Below are positions 53,601 to 63,025 of a stretch of 64,000 bases of DNA, in pieces. Each line of letters begins with the position of its first letter. Within the stretch, counting starts at the first letter, position 1. The translations under genes and the position numbers were made by a program. Under the pieces are notes generated by a model. It had not been told where the DNA came from and did not search any database. It saw only the letters and a program-made list of their open reading frames with translations. The stretch is from Onthophagus taurus (taxonomy: Eukaryota > Arthropoda > Insecta > Coleoptera > Scarabaeidae), in NCBI RefSeq assembly GCF_036711975.1, contig NC_091967.1, positions 16,058,001 to 16,122,000 of the forward strand, written 5' to 3'.

Positions 53601-55827
53601 ATATCTCGACAATGGTAAACTTACAGGTTCAAAGAATCGAGCAAACCGTGGAGAGTCAATAAACGCGATACAGAACGCCGCGATAGCACACGTGCGCTGT
53701 AACACTGTACAGAATGGGTGTTAAGGAAGAAGATAATTTATTCTTAATGGAAACATCATCATTAACACTTTGATATCTAATATCAGCATTGCTAATAATT
53801 TAAGCATAAAATCTATGAAAATCACAAAGACTTAAAAGATTTTAAGTCTTTGTGTTTCAATCTGTTTCATGAAAAACGAAAATGAATAATTTTTTCTTTA
53901 AATAATAAATAAACAACATAACATGGAAGTCTTACTTTAATTATCAATATTTTTTAAAGCCAACAGAGCTCTGTAATCTGAGCATAAACAACAGTTGATG
54001 GAACATTTTATTATATAATGAAGTATTTTTATATAAATAAATATCCATTATTATTTTGCAATAATATGATTGACCTGTGTGTATATTAGGTGAGGTTTTT
54101 AAGTACATATAATATATAAGTTGGTCAAAAAATGATGATAACACAGTGTTGAAATATAATTGCGAATAGAGGGGTGGTAGATATACACTATACAATTCTC
54201 AAATAAGTTGTGCAGCAATAAATGATTGTAACAAAGTAGTAGTTAGTATCGCTGCTGTGCTTCCCTAGCTTATTTGTTTTAAACCAAACGGTGTCACAAA
54301 AAATCTGTTAAGAGAACGTAAAATGTTCTTTCAACCAAGACCAAAAATATTCAAATTGGTTGAACAGTCCAGGAGATATTAAAATGTAAATATATCAAAA
54401 CGCATTGGCCTCCACCACTCTTATTACGTTATTATTATGTTATAACTCATCATCTAACTTTCCAAGATAGGGAGAATTTTTGTTTCTTTATGGCAGTTAC
54501 GCCCCTTTGCGGTCGAATTACGAACTATAAATAATTTCCAAGTATTTCTCTTGCCCACTTTGCTGATAAGGATTTTTTCCCTAAACCTCTACTCCTTACC
54601 CTTTACCATACCGCATTTTTTTAAATCCAACTGGATTAACTATTGATCCTAAAACTGATGAGAAGTGAGTTGTTCTAAAATTTTAGCAGTTTCAGTATGG
54701 TTACAGTTAAATTCAAAAAGTATTGACATAAATTTATTAAATCACTCCCATTGAGTGTTAGAAACCTTTTAATATTAATCTTTAATTAAGCTTTTTAAGC
54801 ATTTTATACAATGCTTGTAATATTTATTATATCTATGATTGTAATCAATAATGTTGTGTTAAATAATTTGATTCTATTTTATATAAACTTTTGTGGGTTA
54901 AAGGGTTAAATAAAAAAACAAACCTTAAAAATTCTAGAGAGCTTTTCATTTGGTGAAACAGTCGCCATAAATTTCTCATCAGTGGATTGAACATATATTT
55001 GACTCAAAGTAAGTCCAGTTGCAAAAGGAGATGTAGGATTTGTAATTTTATCTTCATACCTAACATGTATGTTTTTAATCCTTACTTGTAAATTTTTGAT
55101 AATTTGTGTGACGAGTCTCTCAACAAAACCAGCTTTTTCTACCTTATCTTTATTAGCTTCTAAAGCTCGTTGTTTAGCAAGATCCATTTTTTTCAAGTGA
55201 TTTTGTTTTTCTCTTTGCAATTTCGTGCTTTCTTTCTCTTCATTGTATTCAACCTGAGAATTTGGTTCTACCACTATGTATAAACCTTCAACTGTAACTT
55301 CCGTAGGTAAAGTGTATATCTTGTGCCATGGTACTTTTATTGTTAATTTTCCTTAAACCAAAGAAAAATTTTAAAAAAGTTACTAAATTAATACTTTATT
55401 TTAATCTGAATCATTATGAAAAAGGTTGTGTTGAATAAAACAATACACAAAAACTTCATAATGACAGAGGTTGTTAAAGGGCATCAAAAAATTTGAATTA
55501 TTTATCTTATTCATTAAAAAAAATAGGTATGAACCTTAGCAATAATTTCTAAATCTAAAAATTAATTTTATACCTAGTTGACCATAAACCGTCTGAATTG
55601 GTAGATCTAAATCTTTTAAAGCAGATTGCTTTAATATCAAATTTTTCAAGACAACATCGCCTAAAAATTACAAAAAGACAATAATTACAACGTCGTATTT
55701 ATAGGTTAAAATTGAGGTTAGGTTTACCTCCCCAAACGCCAAGATTAAGCTGTTTGGTGTCTAAATTTTCGATGTAATCCCCCAATACCGAATTTAGGAC
55801 CTGATTTAGAAGTGATTCGAAAACCAT
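35625..55827 (-). CDS. Vps13: Vps13, conserved copy (VPS13A/C type lipid-transfer protein), complete
   Basis: Predicted ~3237 aa, normal for the family. VPS13 proteins form long hydrophobic grooves that move phospholipids between membranes at contact sites. Hand-spliced exons: 55728-55827, 55574-55660, 54924-55351, 51810-51948, 51633-51752, 51301-51566, 51056-51245, 50742-50979, 50164-50415, 49518-50106, 49281-49443, 48980-49215, 48176-48443, 47887-48119, 47216-47830, 46881-47156, 46553-46820, 44599-44957, 44354-44542, 44113-44296, 43852-44051, 43209-43793, 42931-43089, 42605-42883, 42320-42544, 42038-42253, 39778-39984, 39435-39719, 39233-39381, 38447-39174, 38217-38392, 37923-38158, 36758-36953, 36463-36702, 36204-36373, 35889-36144, 35625-35831. 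N-terminal chorein domain [20 protein letters not shown] with GVWGG and VPWHKIY; FFAT-like EFFDFND near residue 820; VAB adaptor-binding repeats about residues 1900-2500 ([40 protein letters not shown]); DH-like/ATG_C part residues 2804-3083; PH-like end. Domain limits are approximate. Confidence 0.95.
36954..37922. other. Gene A intron 32, nothing recognised
   Basis: A 969-base intron. The same intron is under 100 bases in genes B and C, so this copy has probably taken an insertion. Open frames at 37256-37459 (minus) and 37689-37886 (plus) show no family motif, and terminal repeats were not found. Confidence 0.4.
40260..40994. mobile_element. hAT-type element with 8 bp target-site duplication (gene A intron 26)
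   Basis: The element spans 40268-40986, flanked on both sides by GTTTATGC (40260-40267 and 40987-40994). Eight bases is the size made by hAT transposases. Terminal inverted repeats: TAGTGATGGAACGGATA at the left and its complement at the right. The minus strand keeps a broken piece of the transposase C-terminus: acidic [20 protein letters not shown], a frame change, then [12 protein letters not shown] and CCEWW, like the start of the hAT dimerisation domain (YL..P...R...D...WW). It cannot encode an active transposase. Confidence 0.8.
40995..42037. other. Remainder of gene A intron 26, nothing recognised
   Basis: About 1 kb of AT-rich intron past the hAT element. Open frames on the minus strand (41267-41476, 41738-41992) carry no motif I can place. 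Confidence 0.4.
44716..44780 (-). repeat. 21 bp coding repeat in Vps13 gene A exon 18
   Basis: Three 21-base units encode a seven-residue repeat: [14 protein letters not shown] and QIERSSQ. They sit in a serine/threonine-rich loop before the conserved [17 protein letters not shown]. Genes B and C have one QIE-like unit at this place, so the expansion is confined to gene A. Confidence 0.7.
45274..45325. repeat. Solo end of the 'tacagggtgtatctgaatgac' TIR family
   Basis: About 50 bases (from 'tacagggtctatctgaatga' to 'ggggtgattctttag') match the terminal inverted repeat of the element at 60591-60845. No second end was seen nearby, so this is a fragment inside gene A intron 17. Confidence 0.6.
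45544..45957 (+). mobile_element. Penelope-like element reverse transcriptase fragment
   Basis: Plus-strand coding remains in gene A intron 17. The frame reads [20 protein letters not shown], then [14 protein letters not shown], like the 'LDV.v.R..dG.l...VYRKPTHTdrYL...S.H' segment of Penelope-like reverse transcriptases. A frame change follows, then [20 protein letters not shown], and [17 protein letters not shown] like the 'PYv.G..d.i.r.l.k' segment. The element is truncated at both ends and inactive. Confidence 0.65.
45958..46328. mobile_element. MITE with TA target duplication, ~370 bp
   Basis: Terminal inverted repeats AAGCGCCTTTCACACG and AAGCGCCCTTCACACG (right end read on the other strand) flanked by TA on both sides. 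The interior is rich in repeats of 'attgacaatattgac' and has no coding capacity. TA targets suggest mobilisation by a Tc1/mariner-type transposase. It abuts or interrupts the Penelope fragment. Confidence 0.7.
48481..48956. mobile_element. pogo/Tc1-like MITE in gene A intron 12
   Basis: A 476-base insertion with ends CAATAAAACCTCGATTAATA and CACTAAAACTTCGATAGTTA (right end on the other strand), flanked by TA. Ends beginning CA.TAAAAC.TCGAT are usual for pogo-group elements. No transposase inside. Confidence 0.6.
49384..49404 (-). other. Vps13: FFAT-like VAP-binding motif in Vps13 gene A
   Basis: Encodes EFFDFND, about residues 817-823, against the FFAT consensus EFFDAxE. Human VPS13A and VPS13C carry a FFAT motif at a comparable distance from the N-terminus that binds VAP proteins on the endoplasmic reticulum. 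The motif lies in exon 11 after RRPSSQTL. The aligned place in gene B reads [12 protein letters not shown] and in gene [13 protein letters not shown], which lack the essential phenylalanine and aspartate. Confidence 0.75.
52180..53460 (+). mobile_element. RTE-like non-LTR retrotransposon fragment
   Basis: Plus-strand reverse transcriptase remains, antisense to gene A. In order: KKINEG-type leader around [20 protein letters not shown], then [20 protein letters not shown] (the 'nkApG.Dgi.aEllK.gGe' fingers motif), [20 protein letters not shown] with HKKGDK, and [20 protein letters not shown]. Several stops and frame changes separate these pieces, and the catalytic YADD box is not intact. The tail near 53380-53410 encodes [15 protein letters not shown], possibly the C-terminal 'GRPR.RW' region. 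Confidence 0.75.
53823..53854. repeat. Perfect 15 bp inverted repeat (hairpin)
   Basis: CACAAAGACTTAAAA and its exact complement separated by two bases, in gene A intron 3. It could be a terminator-like palindrome by chance, or the relic of a foldback element. Confidence 0.6.
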
Positions 55828-56100
55828 AGTGATTTATTTTAAAGGTAACACTTTCCTTTTTTTCATAGCCGCGATGAAACAACTGTCTTCTACGCCGAAC
55901 TGAACAATAATACTAAAAAATAAAACCTGAAATAGCTATCGTCGTACGACCGGTATGACGGATCGGGTTTCGTGTTGAAAATGTACCGACAATGGTACTA
56001 ACTATGCTATAGCACCGATAATATAAGCGATGACATCAACATGACCTACATTATACTTGTTACAAAATAAGTAGCAAAAATTATCAATAATGTAATGTTT
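55828..56100 (-). promoter_or_regulatory. Upstream region of Vps13 gene A
   Basis: Sequence before the gene A ATG. It shares GTATGACGGATCG (55953-55965) and a nearby 'ctaaaaaataaaacctgaa' block with the region upstream of gene C, which suggests that the promoter was duplicated with the gene. No TATA box was identified. Confidence 0.4.
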
Positions 56101-56511
56101 GATAACCTTAAAAATTTGTAATAAATTTTGTATATAAAAATGTGTTTTTTTATGTTTAAAAAACATTTGTGTTTTGGGTAAATAATTAATTCCGAAATCG
56201 GATTAATTATTATTTAACTTTTTGTTTTTGAAAAGATCAAAATTTTGACAATGTTACACCAAAATTTGCAACAAACCAACATACATACGTATCAACAATG
56301 TGTTTTGTATTTGAACTTCAATCACTTCCATAAAAAATCCTATTTGTATAATTTGTCCGTATGATGAGTCATATTAATAAGATTAAACTCTACTGATAAC
56401 ATTTAATGAATTAAATTGTTGAAAACACATAAACAAAACCAAATACAAACCAAAAACCACGTACAAAATATAAGACAAAATAGAATGAAATAATAGTTAT
56501 TTATATTACAA
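56101..56511. other. Intergenic AT-rich stretch, nothing recognised
   Basis: About 410 bases upstream of the Vps13 cluster without reading frames, repeats or motifs that I can name. Confidence 0.4.
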
Positions 56512-56587
56512 GTGGGCTAGAAACATAATTGCAGTACGAGTGTGGAGAATGTAATCACACGAGTATTGTAATTATGCTTTAGCCCAC
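56512..56587. repeat. Imperfect hairpin with ~32 bp arms
   Basis: Arms start GTGGGCTAGAAACATAATTG and, on the other strand, GTGGGCTAAAGCATAATTAC, ending near CGAGTGTG and CTCGTGTG, with a loop of about 11 bases. Confidence 0.65.
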
Positions 56588-56601
56588 GTGTGATATACAG
56601 C

Positions 56602-56982
56602 ATTTTATCTACGACTGCTAAAAATTACTAAAAAATCAATTTCTTTAGAAAAGTCTATTTGACATTTATAAAAATATTTTGAAATGATTGTTGACAATTT
56701 TGAATTGTCAGTTTCAACAACATGTTTACTCATCTGGAATAAGTGTTTTGAGATGTAAAAACATAACAATTAATGTTTATAATAAATAGTATTGTTTCTC
56801 TGTAAGTAGATAGCACTTTTTCTTTTGTATTGTTGCTGGTTTCAATAAATTAAGTCTGTTCTGATTAGGCTAAAAATGCGTTACGTAATGAAACCAGTGC
56901 GGTAATGAACTTCATTACGTAACTCAAATCACCTCAAATGAGTGCAGTAATGATGACTTATCCAAGCAGTCGTAGATAAAAT
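56602..56982. mobile_element. MITE with TIR ATTTTATCTACGACTGC
   Basis: Inverted ends ATTTTATCTACGACTGC (56602-56618) and its complement (56966-56982). Near the right end is a perfect 13-base-arm palindrome, GTTACGTAATGAA, at 56880-56923. No coding capacity and no clear target-site duplication. The hairpin just outside the left end may belong to the same unit. Confidence 0.55.
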
Positions 56983-57015
56983 AATAAATCAAAACCAGGA
57001 GGTTTTTAGGTAATA

Positions 57016-57574
57016 CAGCCTTAGCCATAAGTATTGAGCAACTTTGGAAATATCAAATTAAAATAAATTGAAACAACTTGTATGGGTTTATATTGTTTAT
57101 TGTTAACAAAAAATTAATACTTAGTAGGCCCACATTTTGCCTTAATCAGGGCCCAAATTCTTTTTGATAAAGAGGACACAAGTTTTTTGCAGTCTACAGA
57201 ACTTATAGCGTTCCACTCTAGGCGCAAGCGATCTTTTAGCGCTTCTTTGAATGAATAGTGTGACGCCTAACTTTACGCTTCAATAAACCCCATAAATGCT
57301 CTATGGGGTTTAGGTCCGGAGATTGGGCAGGCCAGTCCAGGAGCTCTATATTATTTTCACGAAACCAAGTCATTGTGCGGATAGCTTTGTGACATGTTGC
57401 GTTATCTTGTTGAAACTTGCTGTGCAAGTTTGTGTCGCCAAAAAGTGATGTAAAAGAGGGCGCTAATGTTGTTTCCAAAACATTTTTAGAGTACTTAATA
57501 CTTTTGACCAACACTGTGTATGGGATCTGACTGTTCTGCTTTGTTATCAATTCTTGATGCCAAGCGTTAGTCAA
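57016..57574 (-). pseudogene. Tc1/mariner transposase, 3' half, frameshifted
   Basis: The minus strand encodes the C-terminal catalytic part of a Tc1-type DDE transposase: VLETTLAPSFTSLFG, KFQQDNATCHKA (second catalytic aspartate), LLDWPAQSPDLNPIEHLWG (the third acidic residue is in NPIEHLW), then a frameshift near 57262 and, in the next frame, SFKEALKDRLRLEW through to CGPTKY and a stop at 57114. The element end CAGCCTTAGCCATAAGTATT lies at 57016, next to TA. The N-terminal half is gone, cut off by LINE sequence. Dead copy. Confidence 0.85.
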
Positions 57575-57579
57575 ACTAA

Positions 57580-58110
57580 GTTTCTCATCTGTAGTAATGG
57601 TTGCTGTTCGGGTTTTCTGAATCGGAGACAGGAGTGGATCGCGCCCTTAATCTGTTCGTGTATTGATAAGTTTTGGTTTGTCGATAATTCTCAACTTGTT
57701 ATTGAGCTGAGCATCGATTCTGTGAACTTGAGAAGTGTTAAGCCACATTGACGCACAGTATTCAGCAGTTGACAAGACGAGCCTCAGGGCTGTTGACCTC
57801 ATTTTTTTTCACAGAGCTTTTGTATAATATTGTTCCTCGTTTTTAGTTTTTCCTTATGTTCTTTGAATGAGAGTGTATTATCTATACAAGATAACACAAC
57901 TAGAGTGTATATTAAATGTAACGTCTATGTATTTTGTTGTGGTGTCTGATTCTTCGAACGATCTACAGTTTATTGCAAAAGCCTAGTCGTTGGCGTAATC
58001 GTGCTTTTTTTTCTGGCGTATCTGCGATGTATAGCTTAAAGAGGAGCGGTGACCCAGCTGTTGATTTTCATGAGATAACACATTTACATGCGAAAACGCT
58101 AGGAAGATGA
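57580..58110 (-). mobile_element. LINE reverse transcriptase C-terminal fragment (decayed YADD box)
   Basis: Minus strand: PLLFKLYIADTP (usually PLLFNLYI.DLP), then DYAND in place of YADD followed by a stop and AFAINCRSFEE, and further on TALRLVLSTAEYCASMWLNT with VHRIDAQLNNKLRII. This order is usual for jockey-group LINEs. The catalytic box is mutated and the frame is broken. Confidence 0.7.
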
Positions 58111-58467
58111 AGCTTCTGCTGATGTATGCGAACTGCTGGTGGTGAAATTATGTAGAAGAGCAACAGCAGAGTCAAGGGGAATAGAGGCAGAAAATAAAAA
58201 AAACTTAATTTGACATGTAACTTAGCGAGACTGCCGCTTGCAAAAATGACTCACGTGCATTGACATTCGTATTCCAGCCTTAGAATCATTTAGATCGGTT
58301 AACCTTGCTGTTTGGTTACATTGTCATAGATTTATTAGAATTTGAATAATCAGTACCTGAGAATTGTGTGTGATTAAGTTAATCTAACCAAATGTCTACT
58401 GCTTTGCATATGAAGATGAAACAGATACAGTATCAAGTAGTGATGCATGGTGATGTTCTTGGAGCAG
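58111..58467. other. Unclassified stretch between LINE fragments
   Basis: About 360 bases with no recognised coding remains, repeat or motif. Confidence 0.4.
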
Positions 58468-59757
58468 TTAAATTGTTCCCTTGGCACAACTAATAATTTT
58501 GATAAAGTTATGTAACTGTCTCCTGAATCCGGACTGCTGAAGAGGCAAAATGCAATGTGTTTCCAGATAAATATTTAACTGCTCTATCATAAGTCTTTCT
58601 AAGATCTTTGAAAGAACCGGCAGAATTGTAATGGGCCTCAGATCCTTACAGCCAGTGATAGGAACAATTTTGGGAATGGAAACAACAAAACCATACTTCC
58701 AGCAAGAATACGGGGGCAACACAGTCGAATCATATCCAGGCTAATTCCATCAGATCCAACTCCTGTAGACGTTAAGTTCAATAAAATCTGCTGGATACAC
58801 TCAGTAGAGACCTCACTAAATGCAAACATGGACAAAGCAGCACGCATCCTATTATTGATATAAAAAGCAAGATCAGTATCAGGAGTAACCAAGGAGTCAT
58901 TTACAATATTACTAAAAAATGTATTGATAACATTAGGATCGAACAAATGAGAAAGCAATGAAATAGCAGAAGATTTCAACACGTTAAATTTTCTCAGGTT
59001 TTTCCACAAACACTTAGAGTCACAGACGATTAAATTTTTTTCAAAAAATGACTTCTTTTCCAGGCGAATAGCACCCGTGACGTAATTTCGTAGAGTTTTA
59101 TAACATTGAAAACTCTGCTGACTCCTAATCCTTTTATACTTAGCAAATACTTCATTCCTTAGTTTAATCATTTGTCTGACATTTCAAGTGATCCATGGCA
59201 AAGCACGCTTTCTGATTACCTTAGCAATCACAGGCGCATGAAAACCAAATAAGGATAACATAGTATCATTAAAGCAATTCAGTTTGTCATCAATTGTATT
59301 AAGATCAAGGGCAATCCTCCCAATTCATCAATTGCAAATCCTCATTAAAGGCACGAACGTCAATACCACGGAGATCACGAAAACTAATAACTCTAGCCTT
59401 AGTCTTAGTGCTCCTTGATATGGCTAGCTCACAAAAAACTAACAAGTGATCCGAGAACCCAACATTGACAATGTCACAAACACGAAGAAGCAACTCATTT
59501 GATATATGTAATAATAACATCAATAAGTGTTTCAGAAAAATTGGTGATACGAGTTGGCTGGTCAACAATCTGCCTTAAACTAAAAGTATTTAGAGTTGAA
59601 AGAAAACAAGCAGTAGAGGGACCAAGCACTATGAGGTTAACATTAAAGTCACCTAAAATTATTACTGTATCCATTGCAACATAAATCTCTAATAATGACT
59701 CCTCAAACGCACGAAGAAACAAATTAATATCAAAGGAAGGAATATTGTTTTATAATG
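58468..59757 (-). mobile_element. LINE fragment: endonuclease and first half of reverse transcriptase
   Basis: Minus strand, in normal order: endonuclease parts VIILGDFNVNLI and DQPTRIT..ETLIDVI, then VNVGFSDHLLVFCEL (the SDH motif), a linker with long open frame (58638-59171), LTSTGVGSDGISLDMIRL, and the reverse transcriptase start SIPKIVPI..DLRPITILPVLSKILERLMIEQL with LPLQQSGFR. Frameshifts and stops separate the pieces, and the copy breaks off before the YADD region. It fits a CR1/jockey-type LINE. Confidence 0.75.
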
Positions 59758-59759
59758 CC

Positions 59760-60300
59760 AAAGGACTTTCTCCTGCAACGTTTCCATTCTTTCCATTCCA
59801 TTCCAGTCATTTCCACAAGCTCCGGCGTGATTCTATCTTCGCCAGATGCCTTGCCATTTTTCATCTTCATTAGAGCCCTTTTTTCTCATCAAAAGATGAC
59901 AGTTCCATGTTTGCTTCAGCAGGTTCTGTTTCTGGATTACTTGCAACGTTCGTTACATTCAGCAGAGGCTTCCTTCTCTTTAGTTAGAAGTTTACCATTC
60001 TTGTCCTTACAATACATTTACTCTGGGTTGGTAGCCTTTCTTCTCCCTATCTATCACTCTGTAAAAGTCTTTCACTCTTTGTTAATTATGGTTTTCTTCA
60101 ATATCCTAGATCTCTCTTTTTATCACCCCTCTCTCCTTGTATTTTATGTGCTTGTTGGCCATTCAGCTTTTTCCTTATATGTGTAGGGTATTCTCATCTT
60201 TCAGTGCGTCTGTATTCATTCCGTTTCATTCTCTTGCTGCCTTTGCACACTGTCATGGTCGATATTCTTTGCCGCAACAATCCTTGTTTTTACTAAGAAA
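59760..60300 (-). mobile_element. RTE-like LINE fragment (endonuclease end to RT fingers)
   Basis: Minus strand: SDHFLVKTRI (endonuclease SDH motif) near 60290, then KDKNGKLLTKEKEASAE, and KKALMKMKNGKASGEDRITP followed by ELVEMTGMEW, the 'l..mKNgKApGeDgIt.El' fingers motif. Broken by several stops. Confidence 0.65.
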
Positions 60301-60309
60301 TGGTCGCTA

Positions 60310-60555
60310 TCACAGTTTGTCCCTCTGCATATTTACACATTTGCATGCATCGTGTGATTTCATCCCTGTATTTATTGATAGTGTTCTTGAGAGATCCAAG
60401 GTACACAAACCTATCAATTTGTTCAAAGAAGTATTTGCCAAACTGAATTGTTGGCGAGGGGTTGCTTGGCAAGTCTCTAGTGGCTTTGTCTTCTCCTGGT
60501 TAACAGTCAGGCTGGCACATATGTTTTCATAACGTTTTTGAAAAAGTGTATCCAA
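60310..60555 (-). mobile_element. LINE reverse transcriptase palm-thumb fragment
   Basis: Minus strand: YENICASLTVNQEKTKPLET and QQFSLANTSLNKL, like the segment after the YADD box of LINE reverse transcriptases ('a...gL.vn..KTk'). It lies upstream of a fragment that should precede it, so it comes from another copy or from a rearrangement. Confidence 0.5.
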
Positions 60556-60590
60556 GCTTATAGCATATTACATAATTATGTAATCAAACT

Positions 60591-60845
60591 ATATACAGGG
60601 GGTGTATCTGAATGACTGCAATAAACTTAAAGCTACACCCCTCCAAAAATGGCGGAAAATTTTGGTTTAATTTTTTTTTCTCAAAAACCATAAACGCTAG
60701 GAAAATTAAATTTGGGGAATATGTTTAACTCATAATAGGGCACGCTTTGACTCTATTTGAACTTTCAACCTACCCTTCTAAACAAAATGCACTAAAGAAT
60801 CACTCCTTGAAGTTTGTTATAGTCATTCAGATACAGCCTGTATAT
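60591..60845. mobile_element. ~250 bp TIR element ('acaggstgtatctgaatgac' family)
   Basis: Ends TATATACAGGGGGTGTATCT and, on the other strand, ATATACAGGCTGTATCTGAA continue as inverted repeats for about 35 bases; TATA flanks both ends. No coding capacity. A related end lies at 45274-45325 in gene A intron 17, so this is a dispersed family. Confidence 0.65.
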
Positions 60846-61159
60846 CAATCTCAGATACAAATTACACTTTCCCTATGGAAAACGTACCTAATGAAAACTT
60901 GTTAGTTCTGTTAGTAAAAAAACTTATTTAACTCCACAAAAACTATTAAAATTTAAATATTTATTATTTTATTTAAAATTTATCAATTAAAAAATAAATT
61001 AACTATAAAAGAAAAAATTAACCTATTTTTTCAATTTTAAGATAATATTATGCACAAAAAACATTTTACACTTACAACCTATTATCTATATATCCACAGC
61101 TCTACATCAATAATTATTCATTACATTTTATAATACAATCGAGAGCATAAAATCACATT
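60846..61159. other. Downstream of ITFG1, AT-rich
   Basis: About 310 bases holding the ITFG1 3' UTR. Several AATAAA-like strings occur on the minus strand and the one in use cannot be chosen. Confidence 0.4.
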
Positions 61160-63025
61160 TTACATAGCATCAAAATGAAACCGATGCGTTTCTGATAATC
61201 TCTCCTTTTTATCTTCCTGCCTTTCCTTCCAGTGCAATACACCAATTATAATAGTGATAAGACAACAAGCGGTCGTTAAACCTGCGACGGACATCAAAAT
61301 TAATTTACTTGGCGTTACAAACAACTGAGCTTTCCATTGGGACGGTTTTTCCACCGGCCATGGGATCACAACCATTTGAGAATTTGGTATGATCTGTGTC
61401 CATGTCCTTGAATAAGTTGATAAACCAACAGTTAATGTATCTACGAAATTAGGTGTTCTTCCCAATCCAAAAATGTTGTAAGGTAAATTTAAACTGAAAT
61501 GAGCCGATTGCGGAAGTTGAGCTGACGCCGCGTGACGAATATCACCTTCTTGTGTAGTTGTTTTATAAGAAATCCTTGGACCTGGTAAATTTGTACCATA
61601 AGTTCGACGTTTCTTTCCGACTCTGCCATCAATCATAGCATTATTAGAATTTTTCAAGCCGGTTATAACCATAACTTTAATAAAATTAGCATCATAATCT
61701 AAACTATTTTTGTAAGCCGCTGATTTAAATCCACTCCCATTTATTTGCACCAAAATAACATCTAAAACACCATCTTGGTAAAAATCAAAAAAAGCTGCCA
61801 TTACTGTTCCATTTGTAAATGGTTTTAAAATGTTCCATTTAACTATAAAAGTTCGAGTAAAAGCACCGCAATTTGAGTCACATGGAACATTTTCCAATAA
61901 AAATGATTGTTGTGGTGATTTATCATCAGAAATCATTGTTACTAAAATGTCTGGATAACCATCCATGTTATAATCACCAGAATGTAAAGTAATTGTATCT
62001 CTGTACATTAAATTATCATCAGATTTTGATTGGAATCTCCACAATTTGTTATTAGCATCTTTAAAGTTAACTTGAAGATTGTGCCATTTATTATCACAAT
62101 AAACCATCAATGAACTATTTTTGCATTCATTATCAAAACACACTGGAGTTATTAAGTCCATTCTCCCACGAAGTTCCAAGTCAATGAATAAAGACTGTCC
62201 AATTTTCTTAGCATTAGAAGGATGTGATATCGTATGATTAAAAACATATGATTTATCTTGCCCCAACCAAACTTCAAACTGATCTTCAGCAGTTAAAAAT
62301 AAGTCTGCCATAAAATCTTCATTTAAATCTGTATAACAATTTAAAAAAAAATTAGTATTTCATGTTTTATATTAATATAACTTATAAATACCCAAGAAAG
62401 CATGAGCATGTGGATGTTTTAAAGCAGCATTACCATTATCATCATTCATTGCAATAGGTTTAAATTTTCTTTCATTTTGTAAAAATACCCAAAACATTCT
62501 TTGCCCCTTTTCATTTAATCCAAACAAATCAATGATCATATTTCCATCATAATCAATAGCTAAAGGTTGCCCTAAAGTACTGAGAAGTGGTTTCTCATTA
62601 TTTGTACAATTCAAATGATTAGTTCCTCCCCACATAATATAAACTTCCATTATTTTTTGCCTCCGTTGATTTTTTGGTACAGTTGTAACCAACACATCCA
62701 TTAAAGCATCACCATCAAAATCACCCGGTACAACACTGGTGATAATTTTATCTTCAAAACTACATTTCAAAGGATTCGATCTAGAAGTACGTAAAAGTGG
62801 TTCTTCTTCTGCTGCTAAAAATATTTCCAGTGTTCGGCTTTCATCTCTTAGCACAAATATATCGGTTAATTCGTCTGAATTGAAATCACCAAAAGCTGCC
62901 GGAAGGCCATCAGTTAATGGTCCAAAAACGTTATTTGTAATATCACTGCACAAAGTGTTATTGATGAGTAAAACCAGCTTTACTGTAAGATATAAAATAA
63001 ATTTAAATGACGACTTAAGATTCAT
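61160..63025 (-). CDS. ITFG1: ITFG1 / T-cell immunomodulatory protein (LINKIN) homolog, complete
   Basis: A 600 aa single-pass type I membrane protein in two exons, 62392-63025 and 61160-62328, joined at a phase-1 GT-AG intron that restores DLNEDFMADLFLT. Human ITFG1 is 612 aa. The start gives a signal peptide (hydrophobic FILYLTVKLVLLI, residues 9-21). Several FG-GAP/VCBS-type repeats with calcium-loop-like acidic runs follow: FGDFNSDELTDIF (about 45-57), PGDFDGDALMDVL, DLNEDFMADLF (212-222), SGDYNMDGYPDIL and DFYQDGVLDVI, which would fold as a beta propeller. A transmembrane helix, LILMSVAGLTTACCLITIII (from about 554), precedes a short charged tail. The family acts in cell adhesion and epithelial integrity (LINKIN in C. 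elegans). It is intact and not related to the Vps13 genes beside it. Confidence 0.92.

Larger units (their letters stand above)
51949..54923. other. Gene A intron 3 (~3 kb)
   Basis: The largest intron of gene A. It holds a decayed RTE-like LINE at about 52180-53460 (own entry) and a perfect 15-base-arm hairpin at 53823-53854. Positions 53860-54900 are AT-rich and show nothing recognisable. Confidence 0.6.

Noticed and set aside
53823-53854. Hairpin as a transcription terminator
   Set aside because: This is a eukaryotic intron; intrinsic terminators do not apply.
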